Source of the DNA: Sinomonas sp. ASV486
Lineage (GTDB): Bacteria > Actinomycetota > Actinomycetes > Actinomycetales > Micrococcaceae
Direction: 5' to 3'
DNA length: 64,000 nt
NCBI RefSeq assembly: GCF_030908215.1
Contig: NZ_JAVFJK010000003.1
Coordinates: 185,883 to 249,882, forward strand
Part shown: piece after piece, positions 35,951-45,184 of the stretch
How the letters are laid out: each line of letters starts with the position of its first letter
How positions within the stretch are numbered: the stretch's first letter is position 1
Translations under genes and position numbers: made by a program
Notes under the pieces: generated by a model
Databases searched by the model: none
The model's input: only the letters and a program-made list of their open reading frames with translations
Told to the model about the DNA's origin: nothing

Positions 35951-36116
35951 CGGCCATCTGTCGCTGATGCAGAGGCGCGCACCGAAGCGCCCCGATCGAA
36001 GGCCCCGTCCGCCGGCTTAATGCTCAGCGTGCGGGGCCTCGCTGTGCCTACGATGGGCCAAGACGGCGCGGTCGTTCCGTCCGCGCCGCACAACAACGAT
36101 TTCGCGAGGAGCACGC

Positions 36117-36542
36117 GTGCCTACGATCCGCAAAGCGCACACCGTCTGGCAGGGCAATCTGTTCGAGGGCTCCGGCCAGACGACCCTCGACACGTCAGGG
36201 CTCGGCACCTACGACGTCACATGGAAGGCCCGCACCGAGGAGGCCAACGGCAAGACGAGCCCAGAGGAGCTGCTCGCCGCGGCCCATGCCTCGTGCTTCT
36301 CGATGGCGTTCAGCAACGAGCTCGACGGCGCGGGCTACAAGGCCGAGCGCATCGAGACGTCCGCAGAGGTCGGCTTCAAGGCCGGCGAGGGCATCACCGG
36401 CAGCCAGCTCACGGTCACCGCGCAGGTCCCCGGCATCGCCCAGGACGAGTTCCAGCAGATCGCCGAGAAGGCCAAGGCCGGCTGTCCGGTCAGCTCGGCC
36501 CTCTCGATCCCGATCACGCTCAAGGCCACCCTCGAGTCCTGA
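36117..36542 (+). CDS. osmC: OsmC family peroxiredoxin
   Basis: A 141-aa thiol peroxidase of the OsmC/Ohr group, which reduces organic hydroperoxides. The two redox cysteines are in AAAHASCFSMAFS (peroxidatic, near residue 60) and KAGCPVSSAL (near residue 124), and TSPEELLAAAH is conserved. The VPGIAQDEFQQIAEKAKAGC arrangement favours OsmC over Ohr. The GTG start at 36117 is preceded by GAGGAG 6-11 nt upstream. TACGAT about 65 nt upstream may be the -10 box. Confidence 0.92.
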   Translation: MPTIRKAHTVWQGNLFEGSGQTTLDTSGLGTYDVTWKARTEEANGKTSPEELLAAAHASCFSMAFSNELDGAGYKAERIETSAEVGFKAGEGITGSQLTVTAQVPGIAQDEFQQIAEKAKAGCPVSSALSIPITLKATLES

Positions 36543-36596
36543 GCCTGGGCCAACGGCCACACCGACCCAGAACTGACACTCCTGCGGCATTGACAA

Positions 36597-36626
36597 GAGA
36601 GGTCCCTCCCGGAGGAGGGGCCTCTC
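36597..36626. terminator. Hairpin between convergent osmC and tricorn protease genes
   Basis: 12-bp stem (one U-G pair), GAGAGGTCCCTC with GAGGGGCCTCTC, 6-nt loop. Confidence 0.75.
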
Positions 36627-36734
36627 GCCGTCTGAATCGCGCCACGTGACGGGTTCCGCCGTCACGAACGGGCTCCGCCCACGCGAGGACCGGACCCCGC
36701 CCGTGCTGGCAAGGCAAGGCCCCGCCAGCCGGGC

Positions 36735-39700
36735 TCAGCCCTCGTAGGCGGGCACCGCCTCGGCCTCCGCGAGGTCCTGCGGGCGCGGAGGGAGGGCCGT
36801 GGGATGCACCGAACGGTACCCCTCGCGCGCCGGGGGGCGCTGGGTCGGGATCTCGACGAGCATCTCCTTGAGCACGCCGATGCCGTGCTCAAGCTGCGGG
36901 TCGATCCCCGCGGCGTAGGCCTGCGGCGGGTACGGCACCTCGATGTCCGGCTCGACGCCGAAGTTCTCGACACCCCAGCCGATCCCTCCCTCGAACCACG
37001 TCGCGTAGCGCGGCTGGGTCACGGACGTGCCGTCGGCGAGCTTGAACCGGTTGTCGATCCCAATGACGCCGCCCCAGGTTCGAGTGCCCACCACAGGGCC
37101 GATCCCCCGCAGCTTGCCCACCTGGGTGATGATGTCGCCGTCGGATCCGGCGAACTCGTCGGCGAGGATCACGACGGGTCCGCGCGGGGCGTGCCGCGGG
37201 TACGTCCTGGGCTGCTCTCCACGCGGCATGGTCCAGCCGATCACGCGGCGGCCGATGAGCTCCGCGACGAGCTGGGACGTGTGCCCCCCGCGATTGCGGC
37301 GCACGTCGACGACGAGCGCGTCGAGCGCGGTCTCCGTGTCCAGGTCACGGTGGAGCTGAGCCCAGCCGCGAGCGCCCATGTCCGGTACATGCAGGTAGCC
37401 GAAGCGCCCCTCGGACGCCTCGCGCACGAGCCGCCGGTTGGCCTGCACCCATTCCTGATAGCGCAGTCGCTCCTCATCGCGGATGGGCACGACGGCGATC
37501 CGCCGGGTCGCCCCAGCGCGGTCGCCATGCTCGGAGCCGTTGAGCATCGTGAGTTCGACGACCTTCCCAGCCGCGCCCGCGAGCGCGATGGCGGGGCCGA
37601 AGTCGGAGGTGAGTGGCACGCCGTCCACGGCGAGAAGGCGGTCACCCGGGCGGACCCCGGCACCGGAGGAGGCGAGCGGCGACGAGGCGAGCGGGTCCGA
37701 GGATTCGCTGGCCAGGACCCTCCGCACCACCCAGCCGCCGTCGAAGTCGAACTCGCCGCCGAGACGGCCCTGTCCCCCCGCACCGGGCTCCGTCACGAGA
37801 GTCGGCGTGACGTAGGCGTGCGATGTGCCCAGCTCGCCATGCATCTCCCAGAGCAGGTCGACCAGGTCGTCGTGCGAGCCGAGCCGGGGCACGAGGGGAC
37901 GGTACCGATCTCGGACCTCGTCCCAATCGGCGCCGGCCATGTCGTCGGTCCAGTAGAAATCGCGCTGGAGGCGCCAGGCCTCGTCGAAGGCCTGCGCCCA
38001 AACGGCGATCGGGTCCAGTCGGACCCGGATGCGGTCCAGGTCCACACTCACGTGCTCGCCGTGTCCGTCCTCTGCCGGCTTGTCGCTCGGCACGCTGTGG
38101 ACTGAGCGTTCGCGCACGTACACGACCCGGCTGCCGTCGGCGCTGACCCTGTAGCGTTCGAGCGCGCTGACGATCGTCGTCTCGGCGCCGGTCGCGAGGT
38201 CGAGGCGGTGGAGCGTCGGAGCGGCATCCTTGTCGCTGGGCTTGGCCTTTCCCTCGCCCGTGGCGCCGGTGAGGTCCTGGGACATCCAGAGGAGGGCGTC
38301 CTTGGTAGCCGTGAGCCGAGAATAGTTGCCCTGGCGTACGGGCAGCGACGTGATGCGGTGCTGGATGCCCTCCAGATCGACCGTCACCTCGATGTGGTCC
38401 ACGTGCTGCCCGGCAGGCGTGAATCCCTCGGACGCGTCGGTGCCCTCCGACGGCTCGGTGAGATAAGACTGCGCGTCGTCATGCGTGGCGGGATCGGAAT
38501 CGGTGGCGGCGTCCTCGGGGGCGGACTCCGAGGTGAACTCTGCGACCCGCGGGCCGAAGGGGCTCGAGGTCGTCGCCGCGAGCGGCACAATGTACGGCTT
38601 GATGGGACTCGGGAATGAAAGATCGAATGAGTGGCCGTCGTAGACCGGATCGAAGCTGCGCCCCGAGAGGAAGGCGAGGTACTTCCCATCCGGGGTGAAG
38701 GCGGGCCATGCGTCCCAGAAGCGTCCGTCGGTCACGTCCGCGACCCGGCCCGTCTCGCGCTCGGCCAGACGCACTTTCGAACGCGCGCCGAATGCCGTCA
38801 CGGGCTCGCTCCACGAGAGCCACCGCGAATCGGGGCTCCATGCGAGCTGCTCGATCGTGCCCTCCTCGACGGTGCTGAGGGTCGTCGCTGTGCCGTGCTC
38901 TGCGTCCACGAGGTAGACGTCGCCGAACGAGGTTCCGACGGCGATGAACTTCGCGTCGGGGCTCGGGACGAGCTCGGCCGGCCGGTGCGGGGACGGCAGG
39001 GCGATGCGGCGCAGGCTCGGAAGCGTGTCCGCCTCGTCCGCCGCCGGAACAGCGGTCCGCGCAGGCACGGAGTAGGACCGCAGGCTTCGCTGGCCCCCGG
39101 CGGACCCCGGCATATCCGGCGTGCGCCGAGCCGGCTCGGTCGCGTTGCCGGCCCCCTCTGCGGGGCCGCCCACGGAAACGTCGCTGCCCGCCGCAGCCCC
39201 GTCAGCGGCGCCGGCGGCGCCCTGCGCGTCGAACCCTCCGCGTCCGCGCGCCGAGACAGGCAGCGGAAGGCTGTGTGCGGTGACGTCACCGCCACCGGCC
39301 GGGGCGCCGTCGTGCGTCGTGGGCACAGTGTGTGGGGCTTCGTGGGGGGCAGCCGCGGGGTCGGCGGCGAGGCGCCGGATGAAGAGCCCTTCTTCGCCGT
39401 CGTGGTCGGCGATGAACACGACGGAGTCCGCCCCGAGGGGCCGCGCCAGGCGCGCGCGAACGCCGGGGGTCGCCTCGACGACCCGGGACGGGCCGTCGCG
39501 GTGCGTGAGCCAGTGCACGGTGCCGTGGGATTCGACCACGCTCGCGCGGCCGTCAGGAGTCGGGACAACCTCGCCGAGGTGACGGCCGACGGCGAGCGGA
39601 ACCGTGCGTCGGGACGTGGAGGCCGAGGCGAGTGCCACTTCAAGACGGCGGGGCTCCGCGTCGAGGCCGTCGAGCATCCAGAGCTCCCCCGCGCTCTCGA

Positions 39701-40448
39701 AGACGACGCGGCGACCGTCAGTGCTCGCATGCCGCGCGTAGAAGCGGTCCAGGTCGGTGTGGCGCGCGAGATCGCCGCCGGTGCGGTCGACCGAGTAGAG
39801 GTTGCCGACTCCCTCATGGTCAGAGAGGAAGGCGATGCGCCCTCCCGCCCACATCGGGTCGGCGAGGTTCCCGTCCAGACCGGTGGCGAGACGGCGGAAC
39901 TCTCCGCCGCCGTCCGGATCGATCCACAGCTTGCCCTCGGCCCCTCCGCGGTACCGCTTCCAGTGCGCAGGGTCTCGGGTCAGGACGCTCCCGACAACGA
40001 CCGGACGATCGTCTCCCACGCTCGGCCCGAAGGCCACCGAGTCCACCGGTCCGTACGGGAGCTCCTCGAGCCACCCGCCGTCCACAGGGATCGAGTACGC
40101 GTGGGTGTGCCGGCCGTCCGGCTGGTTGTGCGCGCTCGTGACGACCACGCGTCCGTCCGGTGTGAACCCCTTGACGCGTGTGGTCGAGTGGCCGAACCAG
40201 CTCAGCTGGCGGAACCCGCCGCCGTCCACGTCGGCCGAGACCACCTCGGGCGCACTGCCCTGCACCACGGTCCACACAACCTTGCTGCCGTCGGGGGCGA
40301 AGCGCGGGTTGCGCGCGGGGAGGCCGAGCGACGAGAGCCGCCAGGCGCGGCCACCGGCAACCGGCGCAAGCCAGACGTCATCCTCGGCGACGAACGCCAC
40401 GAGGTCCCCGTGGACGTGGGGATAGCGGAAGTAGCTGGAGCCAGTCAT
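36735..40448 (-). CDS. Tricorn-type S41 serine protease
   Basis: A 1237-aa cytosolic protease homologous to archaeal/actinobacterial Tricorn, which degrades peptides released by the proteasome. It has two beta-propellers (residues about 1-350 and 480-730), a C1 helical region, a PDZ domain (about 930-1010, GVRPGDRLLAVDGVPL) and an S41 catalytic domain. Catalytic elements are intact: Ser-His in GTSHAY near residue 874, the nucleophile in EFAGSDGDI near 1100 and Glu in GVENFGVEPD near 1157. It is longer than the 1071-aa archaeal enzyme owing to a low-complexity insert at about 360-472 and another at about 636-683. The start has TATGAT 6 nt upstream. Confidence 0.93.
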   Translation of the reverse strand: MTGSSYFRYPHVHGDLVAFVAEDDVWLAPVAGGRAWRLSSLGLPARNPRFAPDGSKVVWTVVQGSAPEVVSADVDGGGFRQLSWFGHSTTRVKGFTPDGRVVVTSAHNQPDGRHTHAYSIPVDGGWLEELPYGPVDSVAFGPSVGDDRPVVVGSVLTRDPAHWKRYRGGAEGKLWIDPDGGGEFRRLATGLDGNLADPMWAGGRIAFLSDHEGVGNLYSVDRTGGDLARHTDLDRFYARHASTDGRRVVFESAGELWMLDGLDAEPRRLEVALASASTSRRTVPLAVGRHLGEVVPTPDGRASVVESHGTVHWLTHRDGPSRVVEATPGVRARLARPLGADSVVFIADHDGEEGLFIRRLAADPAAAPHEAPHTVPTTHDGAPAGGGDVTAHSLPLPVSARGRGGFDAQGAAGAADGAAAGSDVSVGGPAEGAGNATEPARRTPDMPGSAGGQRSLRSYSVPARTAVPAADEADTLPSLRRIALPSPHRPAELVPSPDAKFIAVGTSFGDVYLVDAEHGTATTLSTVEEGTIEQLAWSPDSRWLSWSEPVTAFGARSKVRLAERETGRVADVTDGRFWDAWPAFTPDGKYLAFLSGRSFDPVYDGHSFDLSFPSPIKPYIVPLAATTSSPFGPRVAEFTSESAPEDAATDSDPATHDDAQSYLTEPSEGTDASEGFTPAGQHVDHIEVTVDLEGIQHRITSLPVRQGNYSRLTATKDALLWMSQDLTGATGEGKAKPSDKDAAPTLHRLDLATGAETTIVSALERYRVSADGSRVVYVRERSVHSVPSDKPAEDGHGEHVSVDLDRIRVRLDPIAVWAQAFDEAWRLQRDFYWTDDMAGADWDEVRDRYRPLVPRLGSHDDLVDLLWEMHGELGTSHAYVTPTLVTEPGAGGQGRLGGEFDFDGGWVVRRVLASESSDPLASSPLASSGAGVRPGDRLLAVDGVPLTSDFGPAIALAGAAGKVVELTMLNGSEHGDRAGATRRIAVVPIRDEERLRYQEWVQANRRLVREASEGRFGYLHVPDMGARGWAQLHRDLDTETALDALVVDVRRNRGGHTSQLVAELIGRRVIGWTMPRGEQPRTYPRHAPRGPVVILADEFAGSDGDIITQVGKLRGIGPVVGTRTWGGVIGIDNRFKLADGTSVTQPRYATWFEGGIGWGVENFGVEPDIEVPYPPQAYAAGIDPQLEHGIGVLKEMLVEIPTQRPPAREGYRSVHPTALPPRPQDLAEAEAVPAYEG

Positions 40449-40454
40449 TCTCCG

Positions 40455-40460
40455 ATCATA
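40455..40460 (-). promoter_or_regulatory. TATGAT -10 box of the tricorn protease gene (leaderless)
   Basis: Near-consensus -10 hexamer ending 6 nt before the ATG at 40448. The intervening CGGAGA is too close to act as a ribosome binding site. Confidence 0.55.
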
Positions 40461-40555
40461 GGCAGGGCAGCGCCCCCCGCCGGGTCCGTCGGTGGCCGCC
40501 ACGGCGAGTGTGACCTACATTGCATCGGAACAGTCCGTGACGCGGGTGCGGGAGG

Positions 40556-42430
40556 CTAGGCGGCGGCGATGCGCGCGACCTTCCAGCCCTGCTCGTCGCG
40601 CTCGAGGATGATCCTCAGCTCCTGGTCGAGGCCCGCCGGCCGCTCCCCCACCGTCACGCCGTCGCTGTTCTTGACGGTGTAGCCGCTCGTCACGATCCGC
40701 ACGCGCACGACGGCGGTCTCCGCGCCCGGGGTGGGCGGCCCTGCGGACGGCAGGGAGGCCTGGCCCGTCTCCCCCCTTTCGAGGTCGGCGGAGAGGACCC
40801 GGGCGGCGAAGCCTTCGAGCCTCTGGCCGTCGGCGATGAGCCGGTCGAGGAGGGCCGCATCTGCCGATGCCGCGTAGGAGCCCTTCGCATTGACTGAATC
40901 GAGGAGCTCACGCTCGTGTCCCGCGATCGCCCGGGCGCGGATCTCGGACAATGCTTGGACGGCCTGCACGGGGTCGGCCGCGTCTGCGCCACGGCGCAGG
41001 GCCTCGGGGAGCACCGACCAGGCTGCGGGCCGCGGATAGCCGGCCTGCGCTGCGGTGCTGGCACTTCGGCCCTCGGCGCGGCTCATGCCAGGCCCGAAGG
41101 ACCCGATCCACCACGCGCCGGCGAGCACCGCAGCCCCGAGAACGGCCGACCACAGCAGCCCGACCCGCAGTCGGGCACGCGAGTCGCTCCGAGGCGACGT
41201 CCGTGGGCGGCGGCGGGCTGCGGCAGCGTGCCTGCGTCCGGCACCCTGCAGACCGGAGCTCCCGGGTCCCAGACCGCCAGAACCGCTGGCCCGGGGGCGC
41301 TGGATGCCGGAGCGCTGGACGCCTGACCGCCCCATGCCTGAGCGCCCCATGCCGGGGCGCAGGAGACCGCGGGGCCAATGCCCGGCAGACAGTGGACCCC
41401 GCCTCCCGGACGGCGGCTCCCTCCGCCGCGTCTGCAGCTCCGGGAGGACGCTCGCGTCCACCGCTGGCGCGAGGTCCACGCTTGCCGGGCGCGCACTGCG
41501 CAGCACCGAACGCGCAAGCTCCTCTGCGGACGGCCGCTGCCGGGCGTCATCGCGCAGCGCTGCCTCGATGGCCGCGGCCAGCTCGGCCGGCACGTCCTCG
41601 ATGATGAGCGAGAGGGGTGGTCTCTGGTCCGTCGGGGCAGGCGGCTCGCCGGTGAGGATGAACCAGGCCACCGCACCGAGTGAGAAAACGTCGCCCGCCG
41701 CGGCGAGCGTGGCGGGTCCGAGCCCGCGTGCGCGACCGGGCCGGGCGGCGTCGTGCGTGAACGGGTCCGCTCCGCCGGCCGGCCCGGCGCCTGCCGCAAC
41801 CGGGTCGGAGAAGCCCGGCGTTCCGCCGCGGTTCGAAGCGGCGTCCCCGACCATTCGGCCGAGGCCGAAGTCCGCGAGCATCGGCATGCCGTCCACCGTG
41901 AAGAGGATGTTGCCCGGGGAGACGTCTCCGTGCGCGGTGCCCTCGGCGTGGAGCGCCGCGAGGGCCTGCGCGATCGGTGCCACCACGGTGATGCACTCGC
42001 CGATCGGGAGTCGGCCCCGCACCCGCAGGAGATGGCCGAGCGAACCTCCGGGGGCATAGTCGCTGAGGATCGCGATGGCATCCCGCCCCGTTCCGCCGGC
42101 GGCCTGCGCCGACATGGCCCGATGGACCGGAAGGACGTGGTCGTGCGGGCGCGCACGGGCGATCCTCACTTCCTTCTGGGCCCGGGCGAGGGCGTCGTCC
42201 AGATCGGCGCCCTCGGCACCCGCGAGCAGGACCTTCGCCGCGAACTGGCGGCCGCTCGCTGCCTCACGCACCAGCCACACCGTCCCCGCACTGCCCACGC
42301 CGAGGGGACGCACTACCTCGTGTCCGGCGAGCACCGGAATCCCGTCGGCGGGGCCCGCGGCGCCGCCCCTGGCGGGGACCTCGGCCGGATCCCCGCCCGC
42401 ACCACCATGACCAGCGCTGAAAGCGTCCAT
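40556..42430 (-). CDS. Membrane-anchored serine/threonine protein kinase
   Basis: A 624-aa Hanks-type kinase. The kinase domain covers residues about 34-310: glycine loop GVGSAGTV, ATP lysine K66, helix-C Glu87, catalytic loop HGDVSPGN at 167-174 and DFG at 187-189. The usual HRD is HGD, so it is a non-RD kinase that probably does not need activation-loop phosphorylation. A Pro/Arg/Ser-rich linker with GMGRS-type pentapeptide repeats follows (about 350-380), then one transmembrane helix (about 425-447) and an extracytoplasmic domain of about 175 residues resembling no PASTA repeat. It is divergent from lipB. The sensed ligand is unknown. Confidence 0.87.
   Translation of the reverse strand: MDAFSAGHGGAGGDPAEVPARGGAAGPADGIPVLAGHEVVRPLGVGSAGTVWLVREAASGRQFAAKVLLAGAEGADLDDALARAQKEVRIARARPHDHVLPVHRAMSAQAAGGTGRDAIAILSDYAPGGSLGHLLRVRGRLPIGECITVVAPIAQALAALHAEGTAHGDVSPGNILFTVDGMPMLADFGLGRMVGDAASNRGGTPGFSDPVAAGAGPAGGADPFTHDAARPGRARGLGPATLAAAGDVFSLGAVAWFILTGEPPAPTDQRPPLSLIIEDVPAELAAAIEAALRDDARQRPSAEELARSVLRSARPASVDLAPAVDASVLPELQTRRREPPSGRRGPLSAGHWPRGLLRPGMGRSGMGRSGVQRSGIQRPRASGSGGLGPGSSGLQGAGRRHAAAARRRPRTSPRSDSRARLRVGLLWSAVLGAAVLAGAWWIGSFGPGMSRAEGRSASTAAQAGYPRPAAWSVLPEALRRGADAADPVQAVQALSEIRARAIAGHERELLDSVNAKGSYAASADAALLDRLIADGQRLEGFAARVLSADLERGETGQASLPSAGPPTPGAETAVVRVRIVTSGYTVKNSDGVTVGERPAGLDQELRIILERDEQGWKVARIAAA
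41306..41356. repeat. 15-bp repeats in the kinase linker
   Basis: Units near GCGCCCCATGCCTGA encode pentapeptides GMGRS, GMGRS, GVQRS, GIQRP on the minus strand. The array is in frame, in the juxtamembrane linker. Confidence 0.65.
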
Positions 42431-42533
42431 GGCTCATGTCTACCCCAGATCGGGAAAGTGCCTCGGAAGTTATCCACAGGCGCCCCGGATGCGAGGCTCG
42501 TCACACTCTTCGGGAAGCTTCCGGGCCGAGGAC

Positions 42534-42539
42534 TAAGCT
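42534..42539 (+). promoter_or_regulatory. TAAGCT -10 box of lipB (leaderless)
   Basis: Ends 7 nt before the ATG at 42547, with no Shine-Dalgarno. Confidence 0.5.
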
Positions 42540-42546
42540 TGTCCGC

Positions 42547-43215
42547 ATGACTCTTGCGTTCACCCGGCTGGGGTTCGCGCCTGACTACGTCGAATACACC
42601 GATGGTCTGGCCGCCCAGCTCAAGCTCCACGAGGACGTGGCGGCGGGAACCGCCCCCAGCACTGTCCTCCTCCTCGAGCATTCCCCGGTGTACACCGCCG
42701 GGAAGCGCACCGAGGACCACGAGCGTCCTCTCGACGGCACCCCCGTAGTGCCCGTGGACCGAGGAGGCAAGCTCACCTGGCACGGCCCGGGCCAGCTCGT
42801 GGGCTACCCTATCGTCAGGCTCGCCGAGCCGCGCGGCGTCCGCGCCTACGTCGAGCTCCTCGAGAACGTCATGATCACCGTCATCTCGGAGTACGGGGTC
42901 AAGGCCGAGCACGTCGACGGACGCTCAGGGGTCTGGGTCCGCGCGGACGAGCGCGGCGGTGACCGGAAGATCGCCGCCATCGGCATCAGTGTGCATGAAG
43001 GGATCACGGGCCACGGCTTCGCGATCAACTGCAGCAACACCCTTGAGCCCTACGAGCAGATCATCGCGTGCGGCATCACCGATGCCGGGACCACCACGAT
43101 CTCCGCCGAGTGCGGCCGGGAAGTCGGCCCGCTGGACATCGTCGGCCGGATCACGGAGGAGCTCTCCCGCCGTGCCGGCGAGTTCGTCGCCCAGACCGAA
43201 GGAGTTCCCGCGTGA
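42547..43215 (+). CDS. lipB: Octanoyl-[acyl-carrier-protein]:protein octanoyltransferase
   Basis: A 222-aa enzyme that moves octanoate from acyl carrier protein to lipoyl-domain lysines, the first step of lipoyl cofactor assembly. Family motifs are [33 protein letters not shown] (substrate tunnel), the catalytic Lys in [10 protein letters not shown] and the acyl-accepting Cys in AINCSNTL. Its stop overlaps the lipA GTG start by 4 nt (GTGA), so the two are translationally coupled. Target E2 proteins such as SucB are encoded 7 kb upstream. Confidence 0.96.
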   Translation: MTLAFTRLGFAPDYVEYTDGLAAQLKLHEDVAAGTAPSTVLLLEHSPVYTAGKRTEDHERPLDGTPVVPVDRGGKLTWHGPGQLVGYPIVRLAEPRGVRAYVELLENVMITVISEYGVKAEHVDGRSGVWVRADERGGDRKIAAIGISVHEGITGHGFAINCSNTLEPYEQIIACGITDAGTTTISAECGREVGPLDIVGRITEELSRRAGEFVAQTEGVPA

Positions 43216-44222
43216 CCCTCGCACCCGAAGGCCGCCGCATGCTGCGCATCGAGCAGCGCAACGCCGCCGTCCCCGTTGAGCGCAAGCCGGAGTGGATCAA
43301 GGCCAAGGTCCAGATGGGGCCCGAGTTCATCCAGCTCAAGAATCAGGTCAAGAAGGAGGGGCTCCACACCGTCTGCGAAGAGGCAGGCTGCCCCAACATC
43401 TTCGAATGCTGGGAGGACAAGGAAGCCACCTTCCTCATCGGCGGCTCGGAGTGCACACGTCGCTGCGACTTCTGCCAGATCGACACGGGCAAGCCCTCCC
43501 CGCTGGACCGCTTCGAACCCACCAAGGTGGCCCGTTCGGTCCAGTCCATGGCGCTGCGCTACGCGACCGTCACGGGTGTTGCCCGCGACGACCTCGAAGA
43601 CGAGGGCGTGTGGCTGTACGCCGAGACCGTCCGCAAGATCCACGAGCTCAATCCGGGCACCGGCGTCGAGATCCTCATCCCCGACTTCTCCGGCAAGCCT
43701 GAGCACATCACCGCGATCTGCGAGTCCAGGCCCGAAGTGTTCGCGCACAACGTCGAGACCGTGCCGCGCCTGTTCAAGAGCATCCGGCCCGCGTTCCGAT
43801 ACGAGCGTTCCCTGGACGTCATCACCCAGGGCCGCAATCAGGGCATGGTCACGAAGTCGAACCTCATCCTCGGCATGGGCGAGACCCGTGAGGAGATCTC
43901 CCAGGCGCTGCGGGACCTGCACGACGCCGGGACCGACCTCATCACGATCACGCAGTACCTGCGCCCGTCGGAGCGCCACCACCCCGTGGATCGCTGGGTC
44001 AAGCCCCAGGAGTTCGTCGAGCTCTCCCAGGAAGCCGAGGAGATCGGCTTCCTCGGCGTCATGAGCGGGCCTCTCGTGCGGTCCTCGTACCGGGCCGGCC
44101 GCCTGTGGGCCACCGCCATGCGCAAGAAGGGCTGGGAGATCCCTGCCCAGCTGGCCCACATCGAGTCCTCCGGCACCACGCGCCAGGAGGCCGCAACACT
44201 GGTCGCCGCCCACCTCGGCTGA
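43212..44222 (+). CDS. lipA: Lipoyl synthase
   Basis: A 336-aa radical-SAM enzyme inserting two sulfurs into protein-bound octanoate. The auxiliary [4Fe-4S] cluster motif (C-x4-C-x5-C) is [12 protein letters not shown] near residue 57-68, and the radical-SAM cluster motif is CTRRCDFC near 85. The C-terminal RSSY serine that ligates the auxiliary cluster is present near residue 294. The [12 protein letters not shown] segment differs slightly from the common TSVDRDDLPDGG. GTG start at 43212 within lipB stop. A hairpin terminator follows, ending the lipB-lipA operon. Confidence 0.97.
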   Translation: MTLAPEGRRMLRIEQRNAAVPVERKPEWIKAKVQMGPEFIQLKNQVKKEGLHTVCEEAGCPNIFECWEDKEATFLIGGSECTRRCDFCQIDTGKPSPLDRFEPTKVARSVQSMALRYATVTGVARDDLEDEGVWLYAETVRKIHELNPGTGVEILIPDFSGKPEHITAICESRPEVFAHNVETVPRLFKSIRPAFRYERSLDVITQGRNQGMVTKSNLILGMGETREEISQALRDLHDAGTDLITITQYLRPSERHHPVDRWVKPQEFVELSQEAEEIGFLGVMSGPLVRSSYRAGRLWATAMRKKGWEIPAQLAHIESSGTTRQEAATLVAAHLG

Positions 44223-44240
44223 GGCCGCGCACATCCACCG

Positions 44241-44271
44241 GAACGCCCGTTCTCGCTGAGAGCGGGCGTTC
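44241..44271 (+). terminator. Terminator of lipB-lipA
   Basis: 14-bp stem with one U-G pair (44241-44254 with 44258-44271) and a 3-nt GCT loop, 19 bp after lipA. Confidence 0.75.
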
Positions 44272-44313
44272 GGGCGTCCCGCGAGGCCGCCGGTGACTTA
44301 GAATTGAGGCACT

Positions 44314-45033
44314 ATGGCGAAGAGCACCGACACCACGCCCTCGGACAAGGCTCCGAAGAAGGCGAAGAAGCCCAACGGCTTCCAGCAGTTCATCCAGGTC
44401 TTCCAGATGACTCGGAAGGCCGATCCCAACTCCGTGTGGCTCATGCTGCTCGTGTTCCTCGGGGTCACGGCCGTGAGCCTGCTGATCGGATTCCTCCTCG
44501 ACAACTGGATCACTGGCCTCATCATCGGCGTCCTCCTGGGCGTCCTGGGTGCGGTCTTCATCCTCAGCCGGCGCGCCGAACGCGCCGCCTACTCGCAGAT
44601 CGAAGGTCAGCCCGGCGCGGCCGGCGCCGCCCTCAACTCGCTTCGCCGCGGCTGGATCGTCGAGGAGCAGCCAGTGGCCGTGAACCCGCGCACGCAGGAC
44701 GTCGTGTTCCGTGCGGTCGGCCGCCCCGGCGTCGTCCTCGTGTCCGAGGGCCCGAGCTCCCGCGTCCGTCCGCTCGTGGAAAGCGAGCGCAAGCGCCTCG
44801 CCCGCATCCTCCCCAACGTTCCGATCCACGTGATCGAGACAGGCCGCGACGAGGGTCAGACCCAGCTCCGCAACGTTGCCGGCGCCATGAACAAGCTCAA
44901 GCCCCAGTTGACCAAGGTCGAGGTCACCGCGGTGAACAAGCGCATCGGGTCCCTCGGCAGCAAGCTGCCCATCCCGAAGGGCATCGACCCGAACAGGGTC
45001 CGCCCCGACCGTCGCGCGATGCGCGGTCGCTGA
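44314..45033 (+). CDS. DUF4191 family membrane protein
   Basis: A 239-aa protein with a Lys-rich N-terminus, two adjacent helices (residues about 43-65 and 68-90: WLMLLVFLGVTAVSLLIGFLL; WITGLIIGVLLGVLGAVFIL) and a soluble domain (RRGWIVEEQPVAVNPRTQDVVFRAVGRPGVVLV, then GKL-type C-terminus KLPIPKGIDPNRVRPDRRAM). DUF4191 is an actinobacterial family that sits next to lipA and is uncharacterised. The ATG has TAGAAT 9 nt upstream and GAGG 4 nt upstream. It converges on the RDD gene at a perfect hairpin. Confidence 0.88.
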   Translation: MAKSTDTTPSDKAPKKAKKPNGFQQFIQVFQMTRKADPNSVWLMLLVFLGVTAVSLLIGFLLDNWITGLIIGVLLGVLGAVFILSRRAERAAYSQIEGQPGAAGAALNSLRRGWIVEEQPVAVNPRTQDVVFRAVGRPGVVLVSEGPSSRVRPLVESERKRLARILPNVPIHVIETGRDEGQTQLRNVAGAMNKLKPQLTKVEVTAVNKRIGSLGSKLPIPKGIDPNRVRPDRRAMRGR

Positions 45034-45061
45034 GAAAGGCACGGAATAGCCGCACTCTGAA

Positions 45062-45097
45062 GCGAAAGGCCCCGGCAGGACTGCCGGGGCCTTTCGC
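45062..45097. terminator. Perfect 17-bp hairpin between DUF4191 and RDD genes
   Basis: Arms 45062-45078 and 45081-45097. On the plus strand the right arm contains TTT; on the minus strand the same holds, so it can work in both directions. Confidence 0.85.
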
Positions 45098-45184
45098 ATG
45101 CCGGGTCGCAGCCGGATCACTCTCAGCCCGATCACTTTCAGGGGGCTCGGACCGGTGACCTCAGAGGTGCGTGCAGGTGGGCTT

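Noticed and set aside
44299-44304. TAGAAT before the DUF4191 gene as another leaderless promoter
   Set aside because: The gap to the ATG is 9 nt and a GAGG lies between, so it does not fit the 6-7 nt class.
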